Shown here: positions 30,495 to 35,724 of the stretch, in pieces | How the letters are laid out: every line of letters begins with the position of its first letter | How positions within the stretch are numbered: position 1 is the stretch's first letter | IMG/VR virus record: IMGVR_UViG_3300035701_004465 | Location: 1 to 35,759 of that record | Source of the DNA: a virus | Direction: 5' to 3' (one strand) | DNA: 35,759 bases | Notes under the pieces: model-generated | Told to the model about the DNA's origin: nothing | The model's input: only the letters and a program-made list of their open reading frames with translations | The model's database searches: none | Program-made: the position numbers and the translations under genes

Positions 30495-30533
30495 GCACCT
30501 CTAGCTCAATTGGATAGAGCATCGGCTTAAGGA
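30495..30533 (+). pseudogene. Truncated tRNA (5' half)
   Basis: It begins like a tRNA (GCACCTC, then TA, then the D-arm GCTC-AATTGGATA-GAGC) but ends in the anticodon loop region. No matching anticodon-stem 3' side, T-arm or acceptor end follows. Twenty bases around the D-arm (from TAGCTC to GAGCA) are identical to the tRNA-Arg 70 bases later. A decayed duplicate or half of a site split by integration. Confidence 0.6.
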
Positions 30534-30562
30534 TGGGTAAGCTAGGGATTATGGCGAATGTT

Positions 30563-30636
30563 GCGCCCGTAGCTCAATTGGATAGAGCACCAGATTGCGG
30601 ATCTGGAGGCTGGGGGCTCGAATCCCCCCGGGCGTA
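30563..30636 (+). tRNA. tRNA-Arg, anticodon GCG
   Basis: A complete cloverleaf. Acceptor GCGCCCG/CGGGCGT (first pair G-U), D-arm GCTC/GAGC, anticodon stem CCAGA/TCTGG with loop TTGCGGA giving anticodon GCG (codon CGC), T-arm GGGGG/CCCCC with loop CTCGAAT, discriminator A. The CCA end is not encoded. CGC is a common codon in this GC-rich phage, so it may serve late protein synthesis. It also makes a natural attachment target. Confidence 0.9.
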
Positions 30637-30686
30637 CTTTTGACAGGTGTGGTTGACAGAAAGGCGGGAGTCGGTGAACTGCCCGC

Positions 30687-30715
30687 TTGACACGTTCTAT
30701 TGTCGGCGTTAATAT
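30687..30715 (+). promoter_or_regulatory. Near-consensus promoter giving a leaderless mRNA
   Basis: TTGACA (30687-30692), exactly 17 bases, TAATAT (30710-30715). The next gene's ATG is at 30722, seven bases after the -10 box, where transcription should begin, so the message would have no leader and no Shine-Dalgarno. Confidence 0.75.
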
Positions 30716-30721
30716 AGGGGA

Positions 30722-30946
30722 ATGATCGTGCCATCGACTGAATTCCCGTTTTTCTCAGTCCCAGAGGCAGCAATCGAGCTCGGGATGACTGAAGGCCGAA
30801 TCCGGCAACTGCTTCTCGCCGGGGAATTGAAGGGCCACAAGCTCGGCATCGACGAGAAAAACCAGTGGGCTATCCCTTGCGCTGAGGTCAAAAAGGCCAA
30901 GGGCAATCGCCCAACTACAGGCCGGCCAAGGATTTCCGACCGCTGA
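30722..30946 (+). CDS. Excisionase / MerR-like helix-turn-helix protein
   Basis: A 74-residue protein. Residues 9-60 fit the small winged HTH of excisionases and DNA-binding HTH_17 proteins: FFSVPEAAIELGMTEGRIRQ, then LLLAGELKGHKLG (wing start), and a W-A-I-P strand with a final basic tail (GNRPTTGRPR). The ATG lies at the predicted transcription start of a strong promoter. As an excisionase it could direct one of the two integrases, or regulate the following genes. Confidence 0.75.
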   Translation: MIVPSTEFPFFSVPEAAIELGMTEGRIRQLLLAGELKGHKLGIDEKNQWAIPCAEVKKAKGNRPTTGRPRISDR

Positions 30947-31031
30947 AAAAAATCCGACGAGAAAATCGCCGGACTCCTATTGACTTCTTTTAACGTGGGC
31001 AATAGAACTGGGGCAGAATGGAGTCACCGGA

Positions 31032-31421
31032 ATGAAACCAAGACCAAGCGATGAACCACGGACCTATTTCATCTACGCCTTGGTTGATCCACGGACCAAA
31101 CTCATCGCCTACGTTGGCTGCTCCGAACAACTTAATCGGAGGATACGGTCGCACCAAGTAGGTCGATTGCCCTCGACTCAACCACGACTTGGAAAATGGT
31201 TGGCTGAACTGCGCAACTCAGGTCTGGAGCCGCAATCCTGCCTGGTGGCTGAGGTGAAATTTCATCGCCTCGTGTGGCACGCACGAAGAACAGCACTAGA
31301 TATCGAGAAGGAAGTGATTGGCATACTCGCTCGTTCTGAGCCACCTTTGATGAACATCATTGGTAATCGACGATCCGGATGGGTTCATTGGACGGCAAAA
31401 CACAAAAGTAAAAGCCAGTAA
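31032..31421 (+). CDS. GIY-YIG nuclease-domain protein
   Basis: A 129-residue protein; GGAG lies 8 bases before ATG 31032, and TTGACT-17-TAGAAC may be its promoter. Residues 12-42 give the GIY-YIG signature: YFIYALVDP (Y-x-x-Y), YVGCSEQLNRRIRSHQ (Y-V-G, then catalytic Arg and His), with an Asn-Ile region near the end (LMNIIGN). These domains cut DNA, often as homing endonucleases or in repair and defence. The 96 bases at its 3' end are exactly duplicated at 32121-32216. Single-domain proteins this short in phages are often homing-type. Confidence 0.8.
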   Translation: MKPRPSDEPRTYFIYALVDPRTKLIAYVGCSEQLNRRIRSHQVGRLPSTQPRLGKWLAELRNSGLEPQSCLVAEVKFHRLVWHARRTALDIEKEVIGILARSEPPLMNIIGNRRSGWVHWTAKHKSKSQ

Positions 31422-31431
31422 AACCACCGGC
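31336..31431 (+). repeat. 96-bp exact direct repeat, copy 1
   Basis: From CTGAGCCACC to ACCACCGGC, identical to 32121-32216. It covers the last 25 or so codons of the GIY-YIG gene and 10 bases of spacer. Confidence 0.95.
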
Positions 31432-31489
31432 ACCTCTTCAGGCTGACCTCTTTGGCCGCCTGCTTGGGTGCTCCAAGCGGGAGATTCCC

Positions 31490-31978
31490 ATGAGCTTAAC
31501 CAGTTACAGAACACAGTACGAGGCCCTGGCCATCAAGAAGGTTCTCACCGGCAACGAAGCTCTGAAGGCAGTCGAGCAAAACGGGTACGTCCTCCGGTAC
31601 GTGAAGGAACAGACCGAGGCCGTGTGTCTGAAGGCAGTCGAGCAAGACGGCGACGCCCTCCGGTACGTGAAGGAACAGACCGAGGCCGTGTGTCTGAAGG
31701 CAGTCGAGCAAAACGGGTACGTCCTCCAGTACGTGAAGGAACAGACCGAGGCCGTGTGTCTGAAGGCAGTCGAGCAAAACGGGTACGCCCTCCAGTACGT
31801 GAAGGAACAGACCGAGGCCGTGTGTCTGAAGGCAGTCGAGCAAAACGGCGACGCCCTCCAGTACGTGAAGGAACAGACCGAGGCCGTGTATCTGAAGGCA
31901 GTCGAGCAAAACGGCGACGCCCTCCAGTACGTTGAGGAATGGCTGTTCATAAGGAGCGTGACGGATGCCGAACTCTGA
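31490..31978 (+). CDS. DUF4116-type tandem-repeat protein
   Basis: A 162-residue protein with a start ATG 31490 after GGGAGATTCCC. After a 22-residue N-terminus it is made of six 22-residue units, each with the pattern L-K-A-V-E-Q-x-G-x-x-L-x-Y-V-K-E-Q-T-E-A-V-C. This is the DUF4116 repeat pattern known from phages, giant viruses and some bacteria, function unknown. The DNA units are nearly identical (see repeat), with changes centred on the codons for N/D-G-Y/D-V/A. Alpha-helical pairs stacked into a solenoid are the likely structure, fit for protein binding. The end overlaps the next small gene by 14 bases. Confidence 0.8.
   Translation: MSLTSYRTQYEALAIKKVLTGNEALKAVEQNGYVLRYVKEQTEAVCLKAVEQDGDALRYVKEQTEAVCLKAVEQNGYVLQYVKEQTEAVCLKAVEQNGYALQYVKEQTEAVCLKAVEQNGDALQYVKEQTEAVYLKAVEQNGDALQYVEEWLFIRSVTDAEL
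31562..31937 (+). repeat. Six tandem 66-bp repeats
   Basis: Units start at 31562, 31628, 31694, 31760, 31826 and 31892, each beginning CTGAAGGCAGTCGAGCA. Synonymous positions are conserved, so amplification or gene conversion is recent. Lack of stops in the unit leaves other frames open on both strands. Confidence 0.95.
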
Positions 31979-32135
31979 CCTCAATGTGCTGGCCTTGGTC
32001 AAGGGACCGGAAAACTACGTCTTCCTCTATGACGACATCAGTCGGGCCGAGGCCCTGCGGCTCTTGGGCCGCTTCGCGTCGAATCCCGATCTGAGCTTCA
32101 CCTGGTATGACGCGGCGTTACTGAGCCACCTTTGA
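31965..32135 (+). CDS. 56-residue small protein with recombined end
   Basis: ATG 31965 has AAGGAG 8 bases upstream. The protein reads MPNSDLNVLALVKGPENYVF, LYDDISRAEALRLLGRFA, then SNPDLSFTWYDAALLSHL. The YVFLYDD-x-S-R-A-E-x-L-R-x-L-G-R-F-A-x-N-P-x-L-S-F-T-W-Y-D-A-A pattern is one I associate with small phage/planctomycete proteins that usually continue past WYDAA. Here the last codons (LSHL and stop) come from the 96-bp repeat copy, so the C-terminus has been replaced by recombination. A short, mixed alpha/beta fold is likely. Confidence 0.65.
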   Translation: MPNSDLNVLALVKGPENYVFLYDDISRAEALRLLGRFASNPDLSFTWYDAALLSHL

Positions 32136-32216
32136 TGAACATCATTGGTAATCGACGATCCGGATGGGTTCATTGGACGGCAAAACACAAAAGTAAAAGC
32201 CAGTAAAACCACCGGC
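32121..32216 (+). repeat. 96-bp exact direct repeat, copy 2
   Basis: Identical to 31336-31431. Here it supplies the stop of the 31965 gene and then spacer. The 689 bases between the copies hold the DUF4116 gene and the small gene. Confidence 0.95.
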
Positions 32217-32266
32217 GTCTTGGCCGCCTCTTCGGCCGACCGACGCCCTGACTGCGGAGGCGTCCC

Positions 32267-33187
32267 GTGCCAAAGAAAAAAGCGAAGGAATGGTTTGGCT
32301 GGCATTTTCTGCCTGAAGACCGGCGCACCCGCTGGGGCGGAAAGCTGGTGCGCAAAGGGACGGTCATTCGGGCCAGTGGCCCACTCGTACTCTGTGAAAA
32401 CGGTGTCCATGCCTCCGCAAAGGCGTTGGATGCCCTCGCCTACGCACCGGGCCCTGTTGTGTGTTGGGTGCGGTTGGGTGGCAAAATCCTTCACGGCGAG
32501 GACAAATCCGTCGCGCGTGAGCGGAAGTGTCTGGCGATTGCGGACGCTTGGGCAGTGCTGAGACTGTTTGCGTGCTGGTGCGCGGAACGAGCGCTCCGGG
32601 CGGAGCGCACGGCAGGACGGGAGCCGGATAAGCGCAGTTGGGAGGCCATCAGAGTTGCGCGGCAGTTTGCTAGGAGTAAAGCGACTGCGACAGAATTGGC
32701 GGCGGCTTACGCGGCGGCTGACGTGGCTCGCGTGGCGGCTGGCGCGGCGGCTGACGTGGCTCGCGTGGCGGCTTACGTGGCGGCTGACGTGGCGGCTTAC
32801 GTGGCTCGCGCGGCGGCTGACGTGGCTGACGCATCGGCTGACGTGGCTCGCGTGGCGGCTTACGTGGCGGCTGACGTGGCGGCTGACGTGGCTGGCGCGG
32901 CGGCTGACGTGGCTGACGCATCGGCTTACGTGGCTCGCGCGGCGGCTGACGTGGCGGCTTACGTGGCTCGCGCGGCGGCTTACGCGGCGGCTGACGTGGC
33001 TTGCGTGGCGGCTGGCGCGGCGGCTGACGTGGCTCGCGTGGCGGCTTACGCGGCGGCTGACGTGGCTCGCGTGGCGGCTGGCGCGGCGGCTGACGTGGCT
33101 CGCGTGGCGGCTTACGCGGCGGCCAGGCTTGCACAGAATCGCAAATTGACCGCGATGTTGCGAAAACTATTGAAAGTGAGAACCTGA
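32267..33187 (+). CDS. Mobile-element protein with DUF7666-like head and alanine-rich 11-residue repeats
   Basis: A 306-residue protein starting at GTG 32267 with GGAGG six bases upstream. Residues 1-110 resemble the small domain found at the start of many phage and plasmid proteins of unknown role: GWHFLPEDRRTRWGGK, PLVLCENGVHASAKALDALA, YAPGPVVCWVRLGGKI. I liken it to DUF7666; that name is from memory. Residues 144-290 are an Ala-rich repeat with an 11-residue period (AAADVARVAAY and close variants such as AAADVADASAY). Such hendecads form a long right-handed helix or coiled coil. The tail (LAQNRKLTAMLRKLLKVRT) is basic. It ends one base inside the next gene. Confidence 0.75.
   Translation: MPKKKAKEWFGWHFLPEDRRTRWGGKLVRKGTVIRASGPLVLCENGVHASAKALDALAYAPGPVVCWVRLGGKILHGEDKSVARERKCLAIADAWAVLRLFACWCAERALRAERTAGREPDKRSWEAIRVARQFARSKATATELAAAYAAADVARVAAGAAADVARVAAYVAADVAAYVARAAADVADASADVARVAAYVAADVAADVAGAAADVADASAYVARAAADVAAYVARAAAYAAADVACVAAGAAADVARVAAYAAADVARVAAGAAADVARVAAYAAARLAQNRKLTAMLRKLLKVRT
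32701..33123 (+). repeat. 33-bp-based tandem repeats coding Ala-rich hendecads
   Basis: Units built from GCGGCTGACGTGGCTCGCG-type blocks repeat with lengths of 33 bp or mixed sub-blocks of 12 and 21 bp. The array reads without stops in several frames on both strands, which creates long false ORFs there. Confidence 0.9.
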
Positions 33188-33510
33188 TGTCCGCCAACAT
33201 TGCAAAAGCGGCGCTGACAGAATTGGCACGTCGCCACAGAATCATGCTTAAAGCGTGCCACGCGACCCTGAAATGGTTCAACGCTTGGCGGGACGAGGGA
33301 TTGTTCACGCCAGAAGATGACGCAGTTTTCGACGGATTGAAGGCCGCAGTTGCGACTGGAGAATGGGGCGACAACCACTCCCAATCTTTCGCGGGGCCTG
33401 TGGTAGCGCCTACCGAACCGACGACAGAGTGCGACCATCCGTGGCACGACAATCCCGCCCTCATCTTTCCCTGTCCGAGCTGTGGTGTGGGCCCCCAGGT
33501 GGAGGACTGA
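33187..33510 (+). CDS. Small protein with C-terminal Cys/His cluster
   Basis: A 107-residue protein, start ATG 33187 overlapping the previous stop by one base (TGATG). The first half is helical (AKAALTELARRHRIMLKACH), followed by a helix with W-F-N-A-W-R-D-E. The end CDHPWHDNPALIFPCPSCG gives four Cys and two His that could bind zinc. Unknown function. Confidence 0.6.
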   Translation: MSANIAKAALTELARRHRIMLKACHATLKWFNAWRDEGLFTPEDDAVFDGLKAAVATGEWGDNHSQSFAGPVVAPTEPTTECDHPWHDNPALIFPCPSCGVGPQVED

Positions 33511-33513
33511 CCC

Positions 33514-33702
33514 ATGACGGAACCCCAACTCAGAACGCTGCGCGAACTGGCCGAGAGGCCGAAATACATCAGTCCGTGGTATCAACCCATCCAGGCCCTA
33601 GTGGTCGCTGGATTTGTACGCGAACGTCCGGGCGTAAGTGGCTGGTATCACATCACCAACTCTGGGCGGAACTATCTCGCGGAACTGGACAAGAAAGACT
33701 AA
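33514..33702 (+). CDS. Small winged-helix-like protein
   Basis: A 62-residue protein; GGAGG lies 8 bases before ATG 33514. The pattern EPQLRTLRELAE, helix YQPIQALVVAGFVRER, then wing PGVSGWYHITNSGRNYL fits a minimal winged helix with a recognition helix and wing. Such small proteins in phages often regulate neighbouring genes. Followed at once by a terminator, so it ends the transcription unit. Confidence 0.65.
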   Translation: MTEPQLRTLRELAERPKYISPWYQPIQALVVAGFVRERPGVSGWYHITNSGRNYLAELDKKD

Positions 33703-33725
33703 CCGCGCCGGTTGGCGCGGATTTA
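33703..33725 (+). terminator. Terminator after the winged-helix gene
   Basis: CCGCGCC-GGTT-GGCGCGG (33703-33720), a perfect 7-bp stem with tetraloop, then ATTTAA. The stem starts right at the stop codon. Confidence 0.75.
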
Positions 33726-33817
33726 AGGAACGCGACGGATGCGCATTCACACGGACGCAAGAAACCTTAGTGCTACACTTGAGGTGAATCCCTCTGGTGT
33801 GACTCAGGGTCGCGCTT

Positions 33818-34699
33818 GTGCTCACGACATCCGGCCTCTCGCTTCTGGATTTCCTCCAGACGGTCTATGTCCCGTCGCGGTTGGAGTACGCGCCGGGGTC
33901 GGTCCTGCAAATGCAGGTCAGCATCCGGGTCTTGGAGCGCTGGGCGGGTCGGGTGTTGACGCTGGGGGACCTGTCCGAGGACCTGCTGCGTCGGTTCCTG
34001 TCGGACTACCACCGCACGCGATCATGGGGAACCGTGAACGCGAAACGCTGCCACCTTCTGGCGCTGTGGCGGTGTGCATGGGAAGAGGATTACCTGCCGT
34101 CGCCCCCCAAGTCGCGGAAGGTCCGCAAGGCCAGACCCCGGCCAACCATTCCCGAAGCGTGGACGACGGCGGAGGTCGGCCGGATTCTCCAGGCGGCCCG
34201 GGAGGCGACCGGGGACATCGACGGGATTCCGGCGGCAGACTACTTCGAGTCGATATTTCTCGTCGCTTACGATTCTGGAGAGCGCCGTGGGGCCATCATG
34301 GCCACGACGCCAGCCGACCTCTCGTTAGCTGGCGGCTGGGTGCAGTTCCGCCGGACGAAGACGGGCCTGCCGCGGCTCTGCCCGCTGGCACCCGATACTG
34401 TGGCGGCCTGCCGACGGGTCTACGATTCCTGCCGGGCCCTGGTCTGGCCCTGGCCGTTCAGCCGCGAGCATTTCGACCACCGGCTCAAGGTGCTCTTGCG
34501 TCGGGCCGGCGTGGCGTTTGGGAGAGGGCGCGGGGGGTTGATGCACAAGTTTCGCAGGACCGCCGGGACGCTGGTGGAAGCGGCGGGGGGCGACGGAGCC
34601 CGACACCTCGGCAACACGCGGGCGGTGTTTCTGACGAACTACCGCGACCCGCGATTCTTCACGAGCGATCTCTGCCGGTTGCCTCGGCCGGTTTTCTGA
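33818..34699 (+). CDS. Second tyrosine recombinase
   Basis: A 293-residue protein starting at GTG 33818, with a weak AGGG upstream. N-terminal core-binding helices lie in 10-100, the catalytic domain in 115-275. Seen: SGERRGAI (Arg156/157), RRTKTG (Lys181), HKFRR (His243 and Arg246), HLGN (Asn266 at the usual second His/Trp site) and TNYRDP (Tyr275, nucleophile). So four of the five usual residues are in place, unlike the first integrase. Its partner DNA site is unknown; it may serve a mobile cassette of the accessory region. Confidence 0.8.
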   Translation: MLTTSGLSLLDFLQTVYVPSRLEYAPGSVLQMQVSIRVLERWAGRVLTLGDLSEDLLRRFLSDYHRTRSWGTVNAKRCHLLALWRCAWEEDYLPSPPKSRKVRKARPRPTIPEAWTTAEVGRILQAAREATGDIDGIPAADYFESIFLVAYDSGERRGAIMATTPADLSLAGGWVQFRRTKTGLPRLCPLAPDTVAACRRVYDSCRALVWPWPFSREHFDHRLKVLLRRAGVAFGRGRGGLMHKFRRTAGTLVEAAGGDGARHLGNTRAVFLTNYRDPRFFTSDLCRLPRPVF

Positions 34700-34760
34700 A
34701 CGTGAGCGCGTGGCGGCGGCGTGGTACTGACACGCCTCTCTCGGCGCGGAGCCTGGCCTC

Positions 34761-34954
34761 ACGAGGGCGCGCCGAAGGAAACGAGCCCTCGTCGTCGATG
34801 CAGACGTGCATCGTCGCAAAGGGCCAACGGTCAATCAGGAAGCCGGTAGATACAAACCGGCCCACCGCGCGCTCTTTTCCAACCATAGCCGGGCGGTTGC
34901 GGGATGGTGCCCTCCATGACATCCCGTCAGTTGTCCCACGACGGCCGCCCGGCT
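34761..34954 (+). ncRNA. Four tandem perfect hairpins in the leader of csrA (candidate CsrA-responsive RNA)
   Basis: ACGAGGGC/GCCCTCGT (34761-34792, 16-base loop holding GAAGGAAAC), CGATGCA-GACG-TGCATCG (34796-34813), GCCGGT/ACCGGC (34842-34861, 8-base loop, with CAGGAA just before it), and AGCCGGGCGG/CCGCCCGGCT (34887-34954) with GGGATG/CATCCC inside, followed by GGTTTTC. Several GGA motifs, the core of CsrA sites, lie in loops or between stems. It has the form of a structured 5' leader or a sponge-like RNA. The last stem may also be the terminator of the integrase message. No gene lies in 34700-34987. Confidence 0.45.
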
Positions 34955-34987
34955 GGTTTTCACCATGAAATGGGAAAGGAGTGACTC

Positions 34988-35182
34988 ATGCTCGTTCTAA
35001 CTCGCAAGCGCGACGAGAAAATCCAGATAGGTCGTTACATCACCGTCTCAGTACAGCGCATCGCGTCTGGCCACGTCCGGTTGGGCATTGAGGCCCCGCC
35101 GGGCGTCCAGATCATGCGCGGTGAGTTGGTGACGCGGGCAGTGGAGCCTCAGCAAATCTCAGATACTAAGGAGGAAGGATGA
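34988..35182 (+). CDS. csrA: CsrA/RsmA carbon storage regulator
   Basis: A 64-residue protein; GAAAGGAG lies before ATG 34988. MLVLTRKRDEKIQIG at the N-terminus (Leu4, Arg6) and IMRGEL with Arg44 are the two RNA-binding strands of CsrA dimers, at the same numbering as in E. coli. CsrA binds GGA-containing hairpins in mRNA leaders and blocks or stabilises messages. Its presence here, ahead of methylase and virion genes and behind a hairpin-rich leader with GGA motifs, suggests control of host or phage messages. The stop overlaps the next start (ATGA), so it is an operon gene, not a stray host copy. Confidence 0.9.
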   Translation: MLVLTRKRDEKIQIGRYITVSVQRIASGHVRLGIEAPPGVQIMRGELVTRAVEPQQISDTKEEG

Positions 35183-35427
35183 TGGCGAAGGTGCTCGACG
35201 AATTCGCTTTTGTTTACCCAAAGAATGCCGCAAAGTATCGGTGGGACGAATGGTTGGATGGTCGCATTTGGCAACTCGCGGCAGGTACGGATTTCACCAT
35301 TGCGATTGGACAATTCCGAAGTGCGGCCTTTCGGGCTGCACAAGTACGCAGATTACATCTCCGCACCCGACAGGTTGACGGCGACGTAGTGATTCAAGCC
35401 TACTATCCCCCGCCAGGTGAACCATGA
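35179..35427 (+). CDS. Small phage protein, unknown
   Basis: An 82-residue protein; ATG 35179 overlaps the csrA stop and has AAGGAGG upstream. Pattern: aromatic N-terminus with YRWDEWLDGRIWQL, then TDFTIAIGQFRSAAFRAAQ, and a strand end VIQAYYPPPGEP. The F-R-S-x-x-x-A-A type is one I have seen in small phage and mobile-element proteins. It ends in an ATGA overlap with the next gene. Confidence 0.7.
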   Translation: MMAKVLDEFAFVYPKNAAKYRWDEWLDGRIWQLAAGTDFTIAIGQFRSAAFRAAQVRRLHLRTRQVDGDVVIQAYYPPPGEP

Positions 35428-35714
35428 CCTTTAATGGGGGTGATACGGTCGAGTGGACGAGTCAGTCGGCTGGCACCATCAAGACGAAGCGGGGAGAAAT
35501 CTGGGCCGTGGTACCGGCCGGAACTGACCCCCGTGCCCTCATCCCGCCAGGAGCGGCCGAGAGCGGCGGGTTTGGGTCGATTGGCGGCTGCCTCAGTTCG
35601 CGGCCTCACGAGTCGTATCTCGTGAGCGTCGGTGGAGTGCTGTACTGGCCGCGCGTCTGTCAAGTGCGGAAGGTTGAGCCCCCGCCAGGTGAAGCCGCCC
35701 ACGGGCTAGGCTAG
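35424..35714 (+). CDS. Small phage protein with SRPHESYLV motif
   Basis: A 96-residue protein starting in an ATGA overlap. It begins FNGGDTVEW (small barrel-type start) with G-x-V-x-x-V-V-P, and contains SRPHESYLVSVGGVLYWPRV, a pattern typical of small phage proteins near methylase or replication genes. A DNA- or RNA-binding barrel is possible. The methyltransferase start lies 10 bases after its stop. Confidence 0.7.
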   Translation: MTFNGGDTVEWTSQSAGTIKTKRGEIWAVVPAGTDPRALIPPGAAESGGFGSIGGCLSSRPHESYLVSVGGVLYWPRVCQVRKVEPPPGEAAHGLG

Positions 35715-35724
35715 CCTGCCGCCC

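Noticed and set aside
30102-30530. ORF ending in a PLAQLDRASA-type sequence
   Set aside because: That ending is the well-known false translation of a tRNA 5' half, here the truncated tRNA at 30495.
31562-31937. Regular repeats considered as a CRISPR array
   Set aside because: The units are directly adjacent, in frame with a gene, and without unique spacers.
31468-32002. Alternative frames on both strands across the 66-bp repeats
   Set aside because: A repeat unit whose length is a multiple of three and that lacks stops in other frames leaves them all open; only the 31490 frame gives the DUF4116 pattern.
31490-33187. Diversity-generating retroelement
   Set aside because: Repeats with focused variation raised the idea, but no reverse transcriptase or template-repeat pair with adenine-specific changes was found.
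32568-33569. Arg/Trp-rich plus-strand and Pro/Arg-rich minus-strand frames over the alanine repeats
   Set aside because: Artefacts of the 33-bp repeat; composition is absurd for a folded protein and no start signals exist.
33739-34968. 409-codon plus-strand frame over the second integrase
   Set aside because: It is a shadow of the recombinase frame, Gly/Arg/Pro-rich, with no family pattern.
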